DNA of 64,000 bases from Brevibacillus brevis NBRC 100599 (lineage in GTDB: Bacteria > Bacillota > Bacilli > Brevibacillales > Brevibacillaceae): positions 2,487,501 to 2,551,500 of the forward strand of contig NC_012491.1 in the NCBI RefSeq assembly GCF_000010165.1, in the 5' to 3' direction. The translations under genes and the position numbers were made by a program. Shown piece after piece: positions 33,048-41,686 of the stretch; the stretch's first letter is position 1, and every line of letters starts with the position of its first letter. The notes below the pieces were generated by a model. That model was not told the DNA's origin and did not search any database. It saw only the letters and a list, made by a program, of their open reading frames with translations.

Positions 33048-33731
33048 ATGATGCTTCCACGAATAGGACAAATAATAAGACTAAACTTCACGAGTTCCTC
33101 AGAAGAAACGGAGCTGCAAACCTTCAAAAGCCGTGTGGCTGATTTGAAGGAGGATGTAGCTTCTATCGAGTTGCCGACCAGCGAAAACACTGGACGGACT
33201 GGGGTGTTTCAACCAGGGACAGAATGCTTGGTTTGGTATGTTGGTGAGGATGGCTCACGCTATGAATTCCGCTCTGCGATTGTCGGCAGACAAAACAATC
33301 ACATTCCTGTTCTGCTTCTGCAACTGCCGGCTAAAGAGGAGATTGTCCGCACACAGCGACGAAACTACTTGAGAATTGACACCACGGTAGACATCGCAGT
33401 CAAACTGGATGATCCGATTCGCCGTTATCATTTTCTAGCACGAACGTTAGATATCAGTGGTGGTGGGCTGTCTTTTAGCTGTGAGGAAAGCTATCATTTA
33501 AAGGAAAAAGACAACTTGCACGTCTGGATTTCCCTTCCAAGTAAAAATGGACAGGTTCAACATGCTTTTGTTGTGATGGAAATCGTCAGACAAAAACCGG
33601 CGGAAGAAAAAGGTTTGCACCAATGGATTTCGGGTAAGTTCACCCAGATCAGTGAGCAAGATCGAGCAAAAGTGGTTAGAGCGTGTTACGAGAGACAGCT
33701 AGAGCTTCGCAAAAAAGGCGTTGTGGATTGA
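33048..33731 (+). CDS. PilZ-domain c-di-GMP effector (YpfA-like)
   Basis: A 227-residue protein with an N-terminal YcgR-like domain (~1-95) and a PilZ domain (~100-220). Both c-di-GMP motifs are intact: RRNYLRID (RxxxR type) and DISGGGLSF (D/NxSxxG). The B. subtilis counterpart YpfA (MotI/DgrA) acts as a flagellar clutch when bound to c-di-GMP. The ATG pair at 33048/33051 follows GGGGAGGA at a slightly long distance; the earlier frame from 32982 overlaps the terminator. The small membrane gene follows. Confidence 0.85.
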   Translation: MMLPRIGQIIRLNFTSSSEETELQTFKSRVADLKEDVASIELPTSENTGRTGVFQPGTECLVWYVGEDGSRYEFRSAIVGRQNNHIPVLLLQLPAKEEIVRTQRRNYLRIDTTVDIAVKLDDPIRRYHFLARTLDISGGGLSFSCEESYHLKEKDNLHVWISLPSKNGQVQHAFVVMEIVRQKPAEEKGLHQWISGKFTQISEQDRAKVVRACYERQLELRKKGVVD

Positions 33732-33756
33732 CGCTTCATCAGAGGAAGTGACCCTA

Positions 33757-33939
33757 TTGACCAGTCAGTACAACGATCGTTTTCGCAGCTTTTCCAAACG
33801 GGTAGAAAAAGGCATCATGATTGGAATTGTCGTATGTGCGATTGTACTGACCATAGGCGAAGTCCTCATTCAGTACGTACCTGCAAGATTAGTATTAATC
33901 GAAACAGAGCGCTTGGAAGGCGTGTCCAGAGAGCCCTAA
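33757..33939 (+). CDS. small membrane protein, YpfB/DUF5359-like
   Basis: A 60-residue protein with a basic, Arg-rich N terminus (QYNDRFRSFSKRVEKG) and one transmembrane helix (IMIGIVVCAIVLTIGEVLIQ). By position between the PilZ gene and cmk it corresponds to B. subtilis ypfB. The start is uncertain: TTG at 33757 lies behind AGAGGAAG, while GTG at 33748 and TTG at 33721 are possible in frame. Confidence 0.65.
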   Translation: MTSQYNDRFRSFSKRVEKGIMIGIVVCAIVLTIGEVLIQYVPARLVLIETERLEGVSREP

Positions 33940-33943
33940 AGGT

Positions 33944-33972
33944 TTGCGCATGCTTCCATACTATGGTACTAT
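33944..33972 (+). promoter_or_regulatory. putative SigA promoter of cmk
   Basis: TTGCGC (33944-33949), 17-base spacer, TACTAT (33967-33972), giving a ~120-base leader to cmk. Confidence 0.5.
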
Positions 33973-34097
33973 TATAGACAACATAGAAAACGGTCTTGGA
34001 TCGTTTTTTCATCACACAAAGAATGGGAAAGGGCTTCGACAGAAGCTTTTCTTGTTTTATTCCCATCCGAACTAACGTACATAGCAGGTGAGAAGTA

Positions 34098-34769
34098 ATG
34101 AACATTGCCATTGATGGACCAGCGGGAGCAGGCAAAAGCACTGTCGCCCAAAAAGTAGCGGGTCAACTGGAATACGTGTACATTGACACGGGTGCCATGT
34201 ATCGTGCCCTCGCTTGGGCAGTCCACCATCATCAGCTCCCTATCAGCGATGAGTCTACAGTTTCCGAACTTTTGCAAAAAAACAAGGTTCAACTAGTTCG
34301 GGAAAACGGACAGCAACATGTATACTGGAATGAAATCGATGTCACGAGCTGGATACGTTCCACAGAAGTGAGCCAGTACGCCTCCATTGTAGCGAGCTAC
34401 GGTTCTGTACGTGAACAAATGCTTGTGCTCCAGCGACGATTGGCGACGCAAGGCAATGTCGTCATGGACGGCAGAGATATCGGTACTCATGTTTTGCCAG
34501 ACGCTGACGTGAAGATATTTCTGACGGCCTCCATTCAAGAGCGTGCAGAACGCCGCTGGAAGGAACTACTCGCAAAAGGTACCCAGACAGACTTGGCTGA
34601 GCTGGAAAAAGAAATCGAAGAGCGAGATCGACGAGACATGCAGAGAGAAGTCGCGCCGTTGCGTCAGGCGGAAGATGCCGTTTTGGTAGACACAACAGGA
34701 ATGACCATTGATCAGGTGGTCGATCGCATCTTGCAAATCTGCGAGCGAACGGGAGAGTCAACCCATTGA
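34098..34769 (+). CDS. cmk: cytidylate kinase
   Basis: A 223-residue CMP/dCMP kinase. P-loop IAIDGPAGAGKSTVAQKVA (~residues 3-21), YIDTGAMYRALAW, the MDGRDIGTHVLPDADVKIFLTAS region and the lid ERDRRD are intact. It recycles CMP from RNA turnover and phospholipid synthesis. ATG at 34098 after AGGTGAG. Overlaps plsC by 4 bases. Confidence 0.95.
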   Translation: MNIAIDGPAGAGKSTVAQKVAGQLEYVYIDTGAMYRALAWAVHHHQLPISDESTVSELLQKNKVQLVRENGQQHVYWNEIDVTSWIRSTEVSQYASIVASYGSVREQMLVLQRRLATQGNVVMDGRDIGTHVLPDADVKIFLTASIQERAERRWKELLAKGTQTDLAELEKEIEERDRRDMQREVAPLRQAEDAVLVDTTGMTIDQVVDRILQICERTGESTH

Positions 34770-35359
34770 GTTACTATCGTTTATTCAGAGGTTTTTTTCG
34801 CATCATTTTTTCGCTTGTCTTTCGTTGGCAAGTGATCGGGCGTGAACATATACCTAAGGAAGGCCCAGTGATCCTTTGTGCCAACCACATTTCTTTATGG
34901 GATCCACCTCTTCTCGGGGGTGGCATCGAACGTCAGGTTCTTTTCATGGCCAAAGAAGAGCTGTTCAAAATTCCGGTCTTATCCTTTCTCATTACCAAAT
35001 TCGGTGCATTTCCGGTTAAACGGGGTGCAGGAGATCGTGCGGCCATTCGCACGACTCTCAAATTGCTGGAAGATGGAAAAATCTTTGGAATCTTTCCTGA
35101 GGGAACCCGCAGCAAAACAGGGGAACCAGGGGAAGCGATGCCAGGTGTGGCGATGTTCGCTCTCAAGTCAGAAGCTGTGGTCATTCCGGTAGCCATTATC
35201 GGGCCATATCGACCGTTTCGTTCCATCAAGATCGTTTACGGTAAACCGATCGATCTGACTCAACTGCGCGAGGCCAAATCAAGCGCTGATACGTTGAAGG
35301 AAACAAGCGATCTGATTATGGAGCACATCAAGCAATTACGAAACCAGCATCTCTCTTAG
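34766..35359 (+). CDS. plsC: 1-acyl-sn-glycerol-3-phosphate acyltransferase
   Basis: A 197-residue membrane-associated acyltransferase making phosphatidate from lysophosphatidate. The catalytic NHISLWDPP (H-x4-D, ~residues 36-44) and substrate motif FPEGTRS (~110-116) are clear. The TTG start overlaps the cmk stop (TTGA), implying translational coupling, with GGGAGAG upstream. Same order cmk-plsC-rpsA-like in many Bacillota. Confidence 0.92.
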   Translation: MSYYRLFRGFFRIIFSLVFRWQVIGREHIPKEGPVILCANHISLWDPPLLGGGIERQVLFMAKEELFKIPVLSFLITKFGAFPVKRGAGDRAAIRTTLKLLEDGKIFGIFPEGTRSKTGEPGEAMPGVAMFALKSEAVVIPVAIIGPYRPFRSIKIVYGKPIDLTQLREAKSSADTLKETSDLIMEHIKQLRNQHLS

Positions 35360-35544
35360 CAAACGGTATAGAATTGCTAAAGGGACGAATACTAAAACTG
35401 CTGGAACTTACTGGCTTCATCAGTACTAACTGCCAGCCATCAGGCGACAGTTAAAAATATACATGCTCCCGCTTCGTGTAGTGAGGTTGTACACAACCTG
35501 TACATAGACGTTTGGGACTGGATGGTATTAAGGAGGTCTTTTGA
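35360..35544 (+). promoter_or_regulatory. 185-base leader of the S1-like gene with short palindromes
   Basis: No gene. It includes ACTGGC/GCCAG-type pairing around 35405-35440 and a near-perfect palindrome AGGTTGTACACAACCT at 35484-35499, plus a strong AAGGAGG site. Function not recognised. Confidence 0.35.
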
Positions 35545-36717
35545 ATGATGGAAGAAACGAACGTAAGCTTGACGGATGCAACAACGATTTCCGTAGGAGA
35601 TGTTGTAAAGGCAACCGTAACAAAAGTTGAGGACAAACAAGCGCTTGTAGATCTAGGTTACAAGTACGATGGTCTGATTCCTATCAGCGAACTGTCTCCA
35701 CTGCATGTTGAAAAGGTATCTGATGTAGTAGCGGTTGGTGATACTTTCGAAGTGAAAGTCATCAAACTAAACGACGAGAAAGAAGAGCTCGTTGTTTCCA
35801 AGAAAGCAGTAGCAATGGAATCCTCTTGGTCTGATCTTGAGCAAAAAATGCAAGCGGGTGAAATCATTGAAGCGGCTGTGAAAGAAGTAGTGAAGGGCGG
35901 CCTTGTTGTTGATGTAGGCGTTCGCGGCTTCATTCCGGCTTCCATGGTAGAGCGTCATTTTGTTGAAGATTTCTCCGACTACAAAGGCAAAACATTGGCT
36001 TTGAAAGTAGTAGAAATGGATAAGGAAAAGAATAAAGTCATCCTGTCCCACAAAGCGGTTTTGGAAGACGAAGTAAAAGTGCAAAAGCAATCCATTATGG
36101 ATAAAATCCAAGTGGGGCAAGTGTTGGAAGGAACGGTTCAGCGCATGACCGATTTCGGCGTATTCGTGGATATCGGTGGTGTTGATGGATTGGTTCACGT
36201 ATCTGAGCTTGCTTGGAACCGTGTAGATAAGCCGTCCGATGTCGTGAAAGAAGGCGACAAGGTAAAAGTGAAGGTCCTCAAAATTGACCGTGAAAACGAG
36301 CGCATTGGCCTTAGCATCAAGGAAACGCAAGCAGGTCCATGGGCGAGCGTTGCAGAAGATTTTAAAGCGGGCTCTATTTTGAATGGAACGGTAAAACGTC
36401 TGGTGTCCTTCGGTGCATTTATTGAGCTGGCACCTGGAATCGAAGGCCTCGTACACATCTCCCAGATTGCAAATCGTCGGGTGAATACACCTAGTGAGGT
36501 GTTGAAAGAGGGTCAAGAGGTACAGGTGAAGGTTTTGGATGTTGTTCCACAAGAACAACGCATTAGCCTCAGTATCCGTGCAGTAGAAGAAGACCGTGTG
36601 GAGCAGGCAGAACGTGCGAGCAAGCGTGAACAGCAACAATTCACGCAAGAAAACAACCAACCAATGGGCGTGACATTGGGCGAGTTGTTCGGTGATCTGA
36701 AAGACAAGTTCAAGTAA
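35545..36717 (+). CDS. rpsA: 30S ribosomal protein S1-like, four S1 domains
   Basis: A 390-residue protein with four S1 RNA-binding repeats (starting near residues 14, 101, 187 and 272), each with the GxVxxxxxFGxFVxxxxxxGLxHxS-type pattern, for example MTDFGVFVDIGGVDGLVH and LVSFGAFIELAPGIEGLVH. This is the Bacillota YpfD form; in low-GC bacteria it is often dispensable and not a stable ribosomal component. ATG at 35545 (or 35548), nine bases behind AAGGAGG. Terminator at 36736-36766. Confidence 0.92.
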   Translation: MMEETNVSLTDATTISVGDVVKATVTKVEDKQALVDLGYKYDGLIPISELSPLHVEKVSDVVAVGDTFEVKVIKLNDEKEELVVSKKAVAMESSWSDLEQKMQAGEIIEAAVKEVVKGGLVVDVGVRGFIPASMVERHFVEDFSDYKGKTLALKVVEMDKEKNKVILSHKAVLEDEVKVQKQSIMDKIQVGQVLEGTVQRMTDFGVFVDIGGVDGLVHVSELAWNRVDKPSDVVKEGDKVKVKVLKIDRENERIGLSIKETQAGPWASVAEDFKAGSILNGTVKRLVSFGAFIELAPGIEGLVHISQIANRRVNTPSEVLKEGQEVQVKVLDVVPQEQRISLSIRAVEEDRVEQAERASKREQQQFTQENNQPMGVTLGELFGDLKDKFK

Positions 36718-36735
36718 GATAAAAAGTAGGATTCA

Positions 36736-36766
36736 TGGGGATACGCTCTGGCGTATCCCTTTTTTC
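36736..36766 (+). terminator. intrinsic terminator after the S1-like gene
   Basis: GGGGATACGC and GCGTATCCC around a TCTG loop, followed by TTTTTTC. Confidence 0.88.
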
Positions 36767-36793
36767 TGAGAACGAAAGTCTAGGAGGGGTACA

Positions 36794-37846
36794 ATGGATC
36801 GTCGTTCGATTAGAAAATTGGACCATATTCGAAATGCTCTTATCACCCTGGAAAATGGGGCAAATAGTTTTGATGATGTCAGCTTTGTTCCGAACAGCTT
36901 GCCGAATGCAGCACTTGCAGAAACCTCACTGGACACCGTGATCGCATCCTTGCGACTCTCCTCACCGATCATGATTAATGCGATGACGGGTGGAGCCGGT
37001 GGGACTACCCAGATCAATCAAAAACTGGCGATCATTGCGAGGGAACGAAATCTGGCGATGGCTGTTGGCTCACAAATGGCCGCTTTGCGTGATCCAGATG
37101 TTACGGATAGCTATCTGATTGTCAGAAGGGAACATCCACAGGGGATCTTGTTTGCAAATGTGGGGGCAGAAGCGACAGTGGAGCAGGCAATAGCAGCGGT
37201 GGAGATGATGCAAGCGAACGGATTGCAAATCCATCTGAATGTCATGCAAGAGCTGTTAATGCCTGAGGGGGATCGGGATTTTCGCGGCTATCTGGAGCGG
37301 ATTCAAGCGATCAGGGAGAGTCTGGATGTGCCAGTTATTGTCAAAGAAGTCGGCTTTGGAATGGCAAAGGAATCAATCGAGAAGCTCATAGAAATCGGGA
37401 TCAGAACAATTGATGTGGGTGGAAGAGGCGGAACAAATTTTGCTCAAGTCGAAAATATGCGAAATGATCAGCCAAATGCCATGTTCGAGGATTGGGGATT
37501 CACGACGGTGGAGAGCTTGCTGGAAGCGAATGCTGTCGGTCATCCAGGAGTGTCATACATAGCAACAGGTGGTGTTCGTCATGGACTCGATGTAGTCAAA
37601 GCCGCTTCTTTAGGTGCGTCCGCTGTCGGGATGGCAGGAGCAATGCTGCGTCTGGTTCAACGTGAATCTCTGGAAGATTGCTTGTCTACCGTCGACAGAT
37701 GGCATCATCAAATTCGTGTGGCGATGACGGCACTAGGAATGAAAGGTCTGGCTGACGCCGTTTGTACGCCTGTTATGATCGCGGGAAAAACAGCAGAGAG
37801 AGCGAGGCTTCGTCACGTGCAATTGGAGAGACTGGCGCAACGTTAG
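36794..37846 (+). CDS. fni: isopentenyl-diphosphate delta-isomerase, type 2 (FMN-dependent)
   Basis: A 350-residue TIM-barrel isomerase converting IPP to DMAPP with FMN and NADPH. Family motifs: RRSIRKLDHI near the N terminus, MINAMTGGAGGT (~58-69), MAVGSQMAAL, VIVKEVGFGM and DVGGRGGTNFAQVE. It supplies DMAPP for heptaprenyl-diphosphate synthesis by hepS/hepT elsewhere in the window. ATG at 36794 with GGAGGGG upstream. Position between the S1-like gene and yphA matches B. subtilis. Confidence 0.93.
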   Translation: MDRRSIRKLDHIRNALITLENGANSFDDVSFVPNSLPNAALAETSLDTVIASLRLSSPIMINAMTGGAGGTTQINQKLAIIARERNLAMAVGSQMAALRDPDVTDSYLIVRREHPQGILFANVGAEATVEQAIAAVEMMQANGLQIHLNVMQELLMPEGDRDFRGYLERIQAIRESLDVPVIVKEVGFGMAKESIEKLIEIGIRTIDVGGRGGTNFAQVENMRNDQPNAMFEDWGFTTVESLLEANAVGHPGVSYIATGGVRHGLDVVKAASLGASAVGMAGAMLRLVQRESLEDCLSTVDRWHHQIRVAMTALGMKGLADAVCTPVMIAGKTAERARLRHVQLERLAQR

Positions 37847-37929
37847 GTAGTGGACGAGCATTCGATTCATGAAATTTCCTTGGTTGAGGCATACTTTTGG
37901 GAGACAACCATCATTTTGAGGAGATGAAC

Positions 37930-38565
37930 ATGAACGAGGGAACCGTTGCGATCCTTATCCAGTGGTCTTTGCTGTGTCTTGTCTGGATGGGAAGCTTTGA
38001 CTTGCAGCTGCGAAACATGAAGATGGAACGCAGACGAGTGCTCGCAGTGATCAGCGCATTTTTAATTTGTTCGTTTGTTAGCTGGAAAATCTATTTTGCC
38101 CCTATTCAAGTTAGTCTAAGTGGAACGATATTGCCACTGATCGCAAGCATTGTCCTTTACACCAAGCTCATTTCTAAAATACGCAGATTGTACTTGCTGA
38201 GTGCGCTGGCAACGGCTCTTTTGCTATTTTGGCTACGCTGGCTGTTTTTTACCGATCCGATCTTGCTGTTTTGGGATGAGCGGATCATCGTACCTGCTGT
38301 TGGAGTCAGTACCATTTTTTTGATGAGCAGAACACATCTGGGACAGCTGTTTCAGCTGACGCTCTCCTTGCCTCTCGCAGATGCGATACATTCGCTATAT
38401 TTTTGGAAATTGTCGGGTTCCTGTCAGTGGGGATCCGAGTATGCGCAAGATTTGCTTTGGAGTAGCCTATCTCTTTGGGTTCTCGTCAGCATAGTCTGGT
38501 CTGCGATTCGTCGTAACCTTGGTAGAACAGAAACAGAGTCTTCCCATTCCGATACGGGTAGGTGA
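37930..38565 (+). CDS. YphA-like integral membrane protein
   Basis: A 211-residue protein with about six to seven hydrophobic segments and no enzyme motif I can see. Position (fni - this gene - YIEGIA gene - der) matches yphA of B. subtilis. The ATG at 37930 is preceded by GAGGAGATG; an in-frame ATG at 37897 lacks a site. The Arg/Glu-rich C terminus is cytoplasmic by charge. Confidence 0.75.
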   Translation: MNEGTVAILIQWSLLCLVWMGSFDLQLRNMKMERRRVLAVISAFLICSFVSWKIYFAPIQVSLSGTILPLIASIVLYTKLISKIRRLYLLSALATALLLFWLRWLFFTDPILLFWDERIIVPAVGVSTIFLMSRTHLGQLFQLTLSLPLADAIHSLYFWKLSGSCQWGSEYAQDLLWSSLSLWVLVSIVWSAIRRNLGRTETESSHSDTGR

Positions 38566-38572
38566 CGCTAGG

Positions 38573-39478
38573 GTGTTGAAGGGATTGCTAGCATATGATT
38601 ATGTGTTTCCGTTAGTTCTGGGGTTCCTATTCGGCATTTTGTGCCGGATTCATCTTTTGCGAACAGATTATCGACAATATCCAACCTATCCCCACGGAAA
38701 AATTATTCACGTTTCACTTGGCGTGATCGCTTCCGCGCTCGGAGCGTTAGCGATTCCTGCTCTGCTCAAGGAGAATTACACGGCAGTCACATTTTTGACT
38801 TTGGCTGCTCAACAATTCCGTGATGTCAGGAACATGGAACGCACTACGCTTAATGAGATCGATAAACGGGAGCTGGTGCCCCGTGGTGGCCCCTATATCG
38901 AAGGAATTGCAATGGTGTTTGAAGGACGCAATTACATGGTCATGTTTACCTCTTTGGTGACAACGACGGCTACCATTCTCTTTCATTGGTGGGGAGGTGT
39001 CATTGCAGGTGTCATCGCCTTGCTGATTTCTCGCAAGCTTCGCTCTGGCAAAACACTATCGCTGATTGCAGAGATCGAGCCGGGGGAAGTGAGAATGGAA
39101 GGAAGGGACTTGTATGTGAACGACATTTACATCATGAACGTCGGGTTGGCAGATGCTCAAGAGATCATACGTGAGCAAGGCGTGGGTTTTATTCTGACAC
39201 CGCGGGATGCCAATGCCAAGGTCACACTTGCTCACCCTGGACAGCGGCAAGCGATTTTGCACGATGCCGCAACGCAACTCGGCGTATATACCGATACGGG
39301 AGAGCCATCGCTAACACCCTTGGTAAAACGTGATATAAAGTCGGGGAGAATGGGTGTATTTTTATTGCCGCAAGAAAAAGATGTGGAACGTGCAACATCC
39401 GTCATTCGTGCAGTCCCTATTCTCGAAAGCGTCTTCCGAATGCCAACGAAGACTAGAATGATGAAAAAGGAGCTGTAG
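38573..39478 (+). CDS. YIEGIA-family membrane protein
   Basis: A 301-residue protein with several N-terminal membrane helices and a soluble C-terminal half. The signature YIEGIA occurs in RGGPYIEGIAMVFEGRNYM (~residue 103-120), which gives the family its name. Family members are found in spore formers; the B. subtilis gene at this locus (yphB/seaA) has been linked to spore envelope assembly. GTG at 38573 follows TAGGTGA; earlier in-frame starts would overlap yphA. The 60-residue gene follows after 3 bases. Confidence 0.8.
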   Translation: MLKGLLAYDYVFPLVLGFLFGILCRIHLLRTDYRQYPTYPHGKIIHVSLGVIASALGALAIPALLKENYTAVTFLTLAAQQFRDVRNMERTTLNEIDKRELVPRGGPYIEGIAMVFEGRNYMVMFTSLVTTTATILFHWWGGVIAGVIALLISRKLRSGKTLSLIAEIEPGEVRMEGRDLYVNDIYIMNVGLADAQEIIREQGVGFILTPRDANAKVTLAHPGQRQAILHDAATQLGVYTDTGEPSLTPLVKRDIKSGRMGVFLLPQEKDVERATSVIRAVPILESVFRMPTKTRMMKKEL

Positions 39479-39481
39479 GCC

Positions 39482-39664
39482 ATGACAGGAGTAATCTTGG
39501 CGGCGATTACGACGAACAGAGACAGGATAGCGGGTGGTGTGCCGATTTTTATCGAGTCTACTACGGAGCTTATGCAGCAAACAGCTTTCACGCTGGAAAA
39601 GATACTAGACGGGATGGTGCATGAAGTAAGCGCCGATACCCTTATCATTGTTCGGCATAAGTAG
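39482..39664 (+). CDS. small YIEGIA partner (capping complex subunit)
   Basis: A 60-residue protein (TGVILAAITTNRDRIAGGVP near the N terminus) matching the short family annotated as the capping complex subunit for YIEGIA, always encoded beside it. No membrane helix. ATG at 39482 with AAGGAGC upstream, 3 bases past the YIEGIA stop, so the pair is surely co-translated. Biochemical function unknown to me. Confidence 0.75.
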   Translation: MTGVILAAITTNRDRIAGGVPIFIESTTELMQQTAFTLEKILDGMVHEVSADTLIIVRHK

Positions 39665-39717
39665 TGTATGGTATGATTAGCTAGTCAAAACGTAAATGAG
39701 AGAGAGTGTTGTTGATT

Positions 39718-41031
39718 ATGGGATTACCAGTGGTAGCCATTGTGGGGAGACCCAACGTGGGGAAATCCACGATTTTTAACAGATTGATTGGCGAACGAGT
39801 CGCGATCGTGGAGGATATGCCGGGAGTAACCCGTGACCGCCTGTACGGGAAAGGTGAATGGTTAACGCATACTTTCCATGTGATTGATACCGGTGGAATT
39901 GAGTTTGGCGAGACCGACGAGATTCTTACACAGATGCGTTACCAGGCAGAGCTTGCGATTGACGAAGCAGATGTCATCATTATGATTGCAGATAGCCGTA
40001 CAGGTGTGACAGATGCGGACGTTGAACTGTCACGGATGCTGAATCGGACGGGAAAACCTGTCGTACTCGCAGTGAACAAAGCGGATAATCCGGAAATGCG
40101 CGCGGATATTTACGATTTTTATTCCCTGGGCTTAGGCGAGCCATTCCCTGTCTCGGGTAGCCATGGTCTTGGCTTGGGAGATATGCTGGAAGAAGTGTGT
40201 CAGCATTTCCCAGCAGAGGATGACGAAGAGAAGAGAGACGATGTTATTCGTGTATCCATCATCGGTCGTCCAAACGTCGGGAAGTCTTCCTTGACGAATG
40301 CGATTCTCGGTGAAGAGCGAGTCATTGTCAGTGAGGTTGCCGGAACGACCCGTGATGCGATCGACACGCCATTTGAGCGTGATGACCAAAGCTACGTTCT
40401 TGTAGACACGGCAGGTATGCGCAAGCGTGGAAAAGTGTATGAAACAACGGAAAAATACAGTGTAATGCGTGCGATGCGTTCCATTGAAGATTCCGACGTC
40501 GTTCTTGTTGTCATTAACGGGGAAGAGGGCATTATCGAGCAAGACAAGAAAATCGCAGGTTATGCACATGAGGCTGGCCGTGGTGTCATCATTATCGTGA
40601 ACAAATGGGATGCGATTGAAAAAGACGACAAAACGATGCAACGCTTCACAGAATTGATTCGCGAAGAGTTTAAATACCTGGATTATGCTCCGATCCTGTA
40701 TGTGTCTGCAAAATCGAAGCAACGTGTCCATACGATTCTACCGAAGGTCAATGAAGTAGCTCAAGCACATTCTATGCGCATTCCTACCGCGGTTCTCAAT
40801 GATTTGGTAACAGATGCGACGATCCGTACGCCTCCACCATCTGATCGCGGCAAACGCTTGAAGATCAACTATGCGACACAAGCAACGGTGAAACCGCCGA
40901 CGTTCATTCTGTTTGTGAATGATCCGGAACTCATGCACTTCTCCTATGAACGTTACATAGAGAACAAGATCCGTGAAGCATTTGTGTTTGAAGGCACACC
41001 AGTTAGAATCTGGACACGGAAAAAAACGTAG
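39718..41031 (+). CDS. der: ribosome biogenesis GTPase Der (EngA)
   Basis: A 437-residue double-GTPase needed for 50S subunit assembly. Two G domains: [12 protein letters not shown] (~residues 9-20), DTGG and NKAD in the first; [12 protein letters not shown] (~183), DTAGMRKRG and NKWD in the second; a C-terminal KH-like domain follows. The ATG at 39718 has GAGAGAG upstream; an ATG at 39706 is in frame but less well placed. plsY and gpsA follow as in Bacillus. Confidence 0.95.
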   Translation: MGLPVVAIVGRPNVGKSTIFNRLIGERVAIVEDMPGVTRDRLYGKGEWLTHTFHVIDTGGIEFGETDEILTQMRYQAELAIDEADVIIMIADSRTGVTDADVELSRMLNRTGKPVVLAVNKADNPEMRADIYDFYSLGLGEPFPVSGSHGLGLGDMLEEVCQHFPAEDDEEKRDDVIRVSIIGRPNVGKSSLTNAILGEERVIVSEVAGTTRDAIDTPFERDDQSYVLVDTAGMRKRGKVYETTEKYSVMRAMRSIEDSDVVLVVINGEEGIIEQDKKIAGYAHEAGRGVIIIVNKWDAIEKDDKTMQRFTELIREEFKYLDYAPILYVSAKSKQRVHTILPKVNEVAQAHSMRIPTAVLNDLVTDATIRTPPPSDRGKRLKINYATQATVKPPTFILFVNDPELMHFSYERYIENKIREAFVFEGTPVRIWTRKKT

Positions 41032-41046
41032 GGAGAGAAAAACGCC

Positions 41047-41649
41047 ATGGTGTTATTATCCTGGGTGCTTAGCTATTTAATCGGTTCTATTAGCTTTAGC
41101 TATCTTATCGCCAAAAAAGTCGCAGGAATTGACATTCGTTCTCATGGCAGCGGAAATGCCGGTGCAACCAATACCCTCAGGGTGTTAGGAAAAGGCCCCG
41201 GCATTGCCGTTCTCCTTCTTGATGCAGTAAAAGGAATAGCTGCAATGGGACTGACTCACCTGATGACGGGGGATCCGGCAGCGTACGCAGTGGCAGGATT
41301 GTTCGTTATCGCGGGTCACAATTGGCCAATCTTTTTTGGATTTCGCGGAGGGAAAGGCATTGCGACCACGTTAGGTGTCGTATTAGGGTTTTCTCCCTTG
41401 GCATTTTTGATTGCTGCCGTGATGGCTGTCGTAGTCATTGCGATCACTCGCTTTGTTTCATTAGGGTCATTGGTTATCGTAACGGTTATTCCATTTACCC
41501 TTTATTTGTTGGACAAACCCATTTCCTTTATTTGGGCGAGCTTGGCGATCGCAATCTTTGCTTACATTCGTCATTATAATAATATCCGCAATCTTCTTTC
41601 AGGTAACGAGCGGAAACTAGGAGAAAAGTCCAACCGGAAGCTGGGATAA
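41047..41649 (+). CDS. plsY: acyl-phosphate glycerol-3-phosphate acyltransferase
   Basis: A 200-residue polytopic membrane enzyme adding an acyl group from acyl-phosphate to glycerol-3-phosphate. Conserved loops: GSGNAGATNTLRVLG (~37-51), GHNWPIFFGFRGGKGIATTLG (split motif, ~95-115) and the C-terminal RHYNNIRNLLSG. ATG at 41047 behind GGGAGAG. gpsA, which makes the glycerol-3-phosphate, follows. Confidence 0.94.
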   Translation: MVLLSWVLSYLIGSISFSYLIAKKVAGIDIRSHGSGNAGATNTLRVLGKGPGIAVLLLDAVKGIAAMGLTHLMTGDPAAYAVAGLFVIAGHNWPIFFGFRGGKGIATTLGVVLGFSPLAFLIAAVMAVVVIAITRFVSLGSLVIVTVIPFTLYLLDKPISFIWASLAIAIFAYIRHYNNIRNLLSGNERKLGEKSNRKLG

Positions 41650-41686
41650 TGTACGAACGGACATGAGAAAAGTGGAGGGGGACGTA

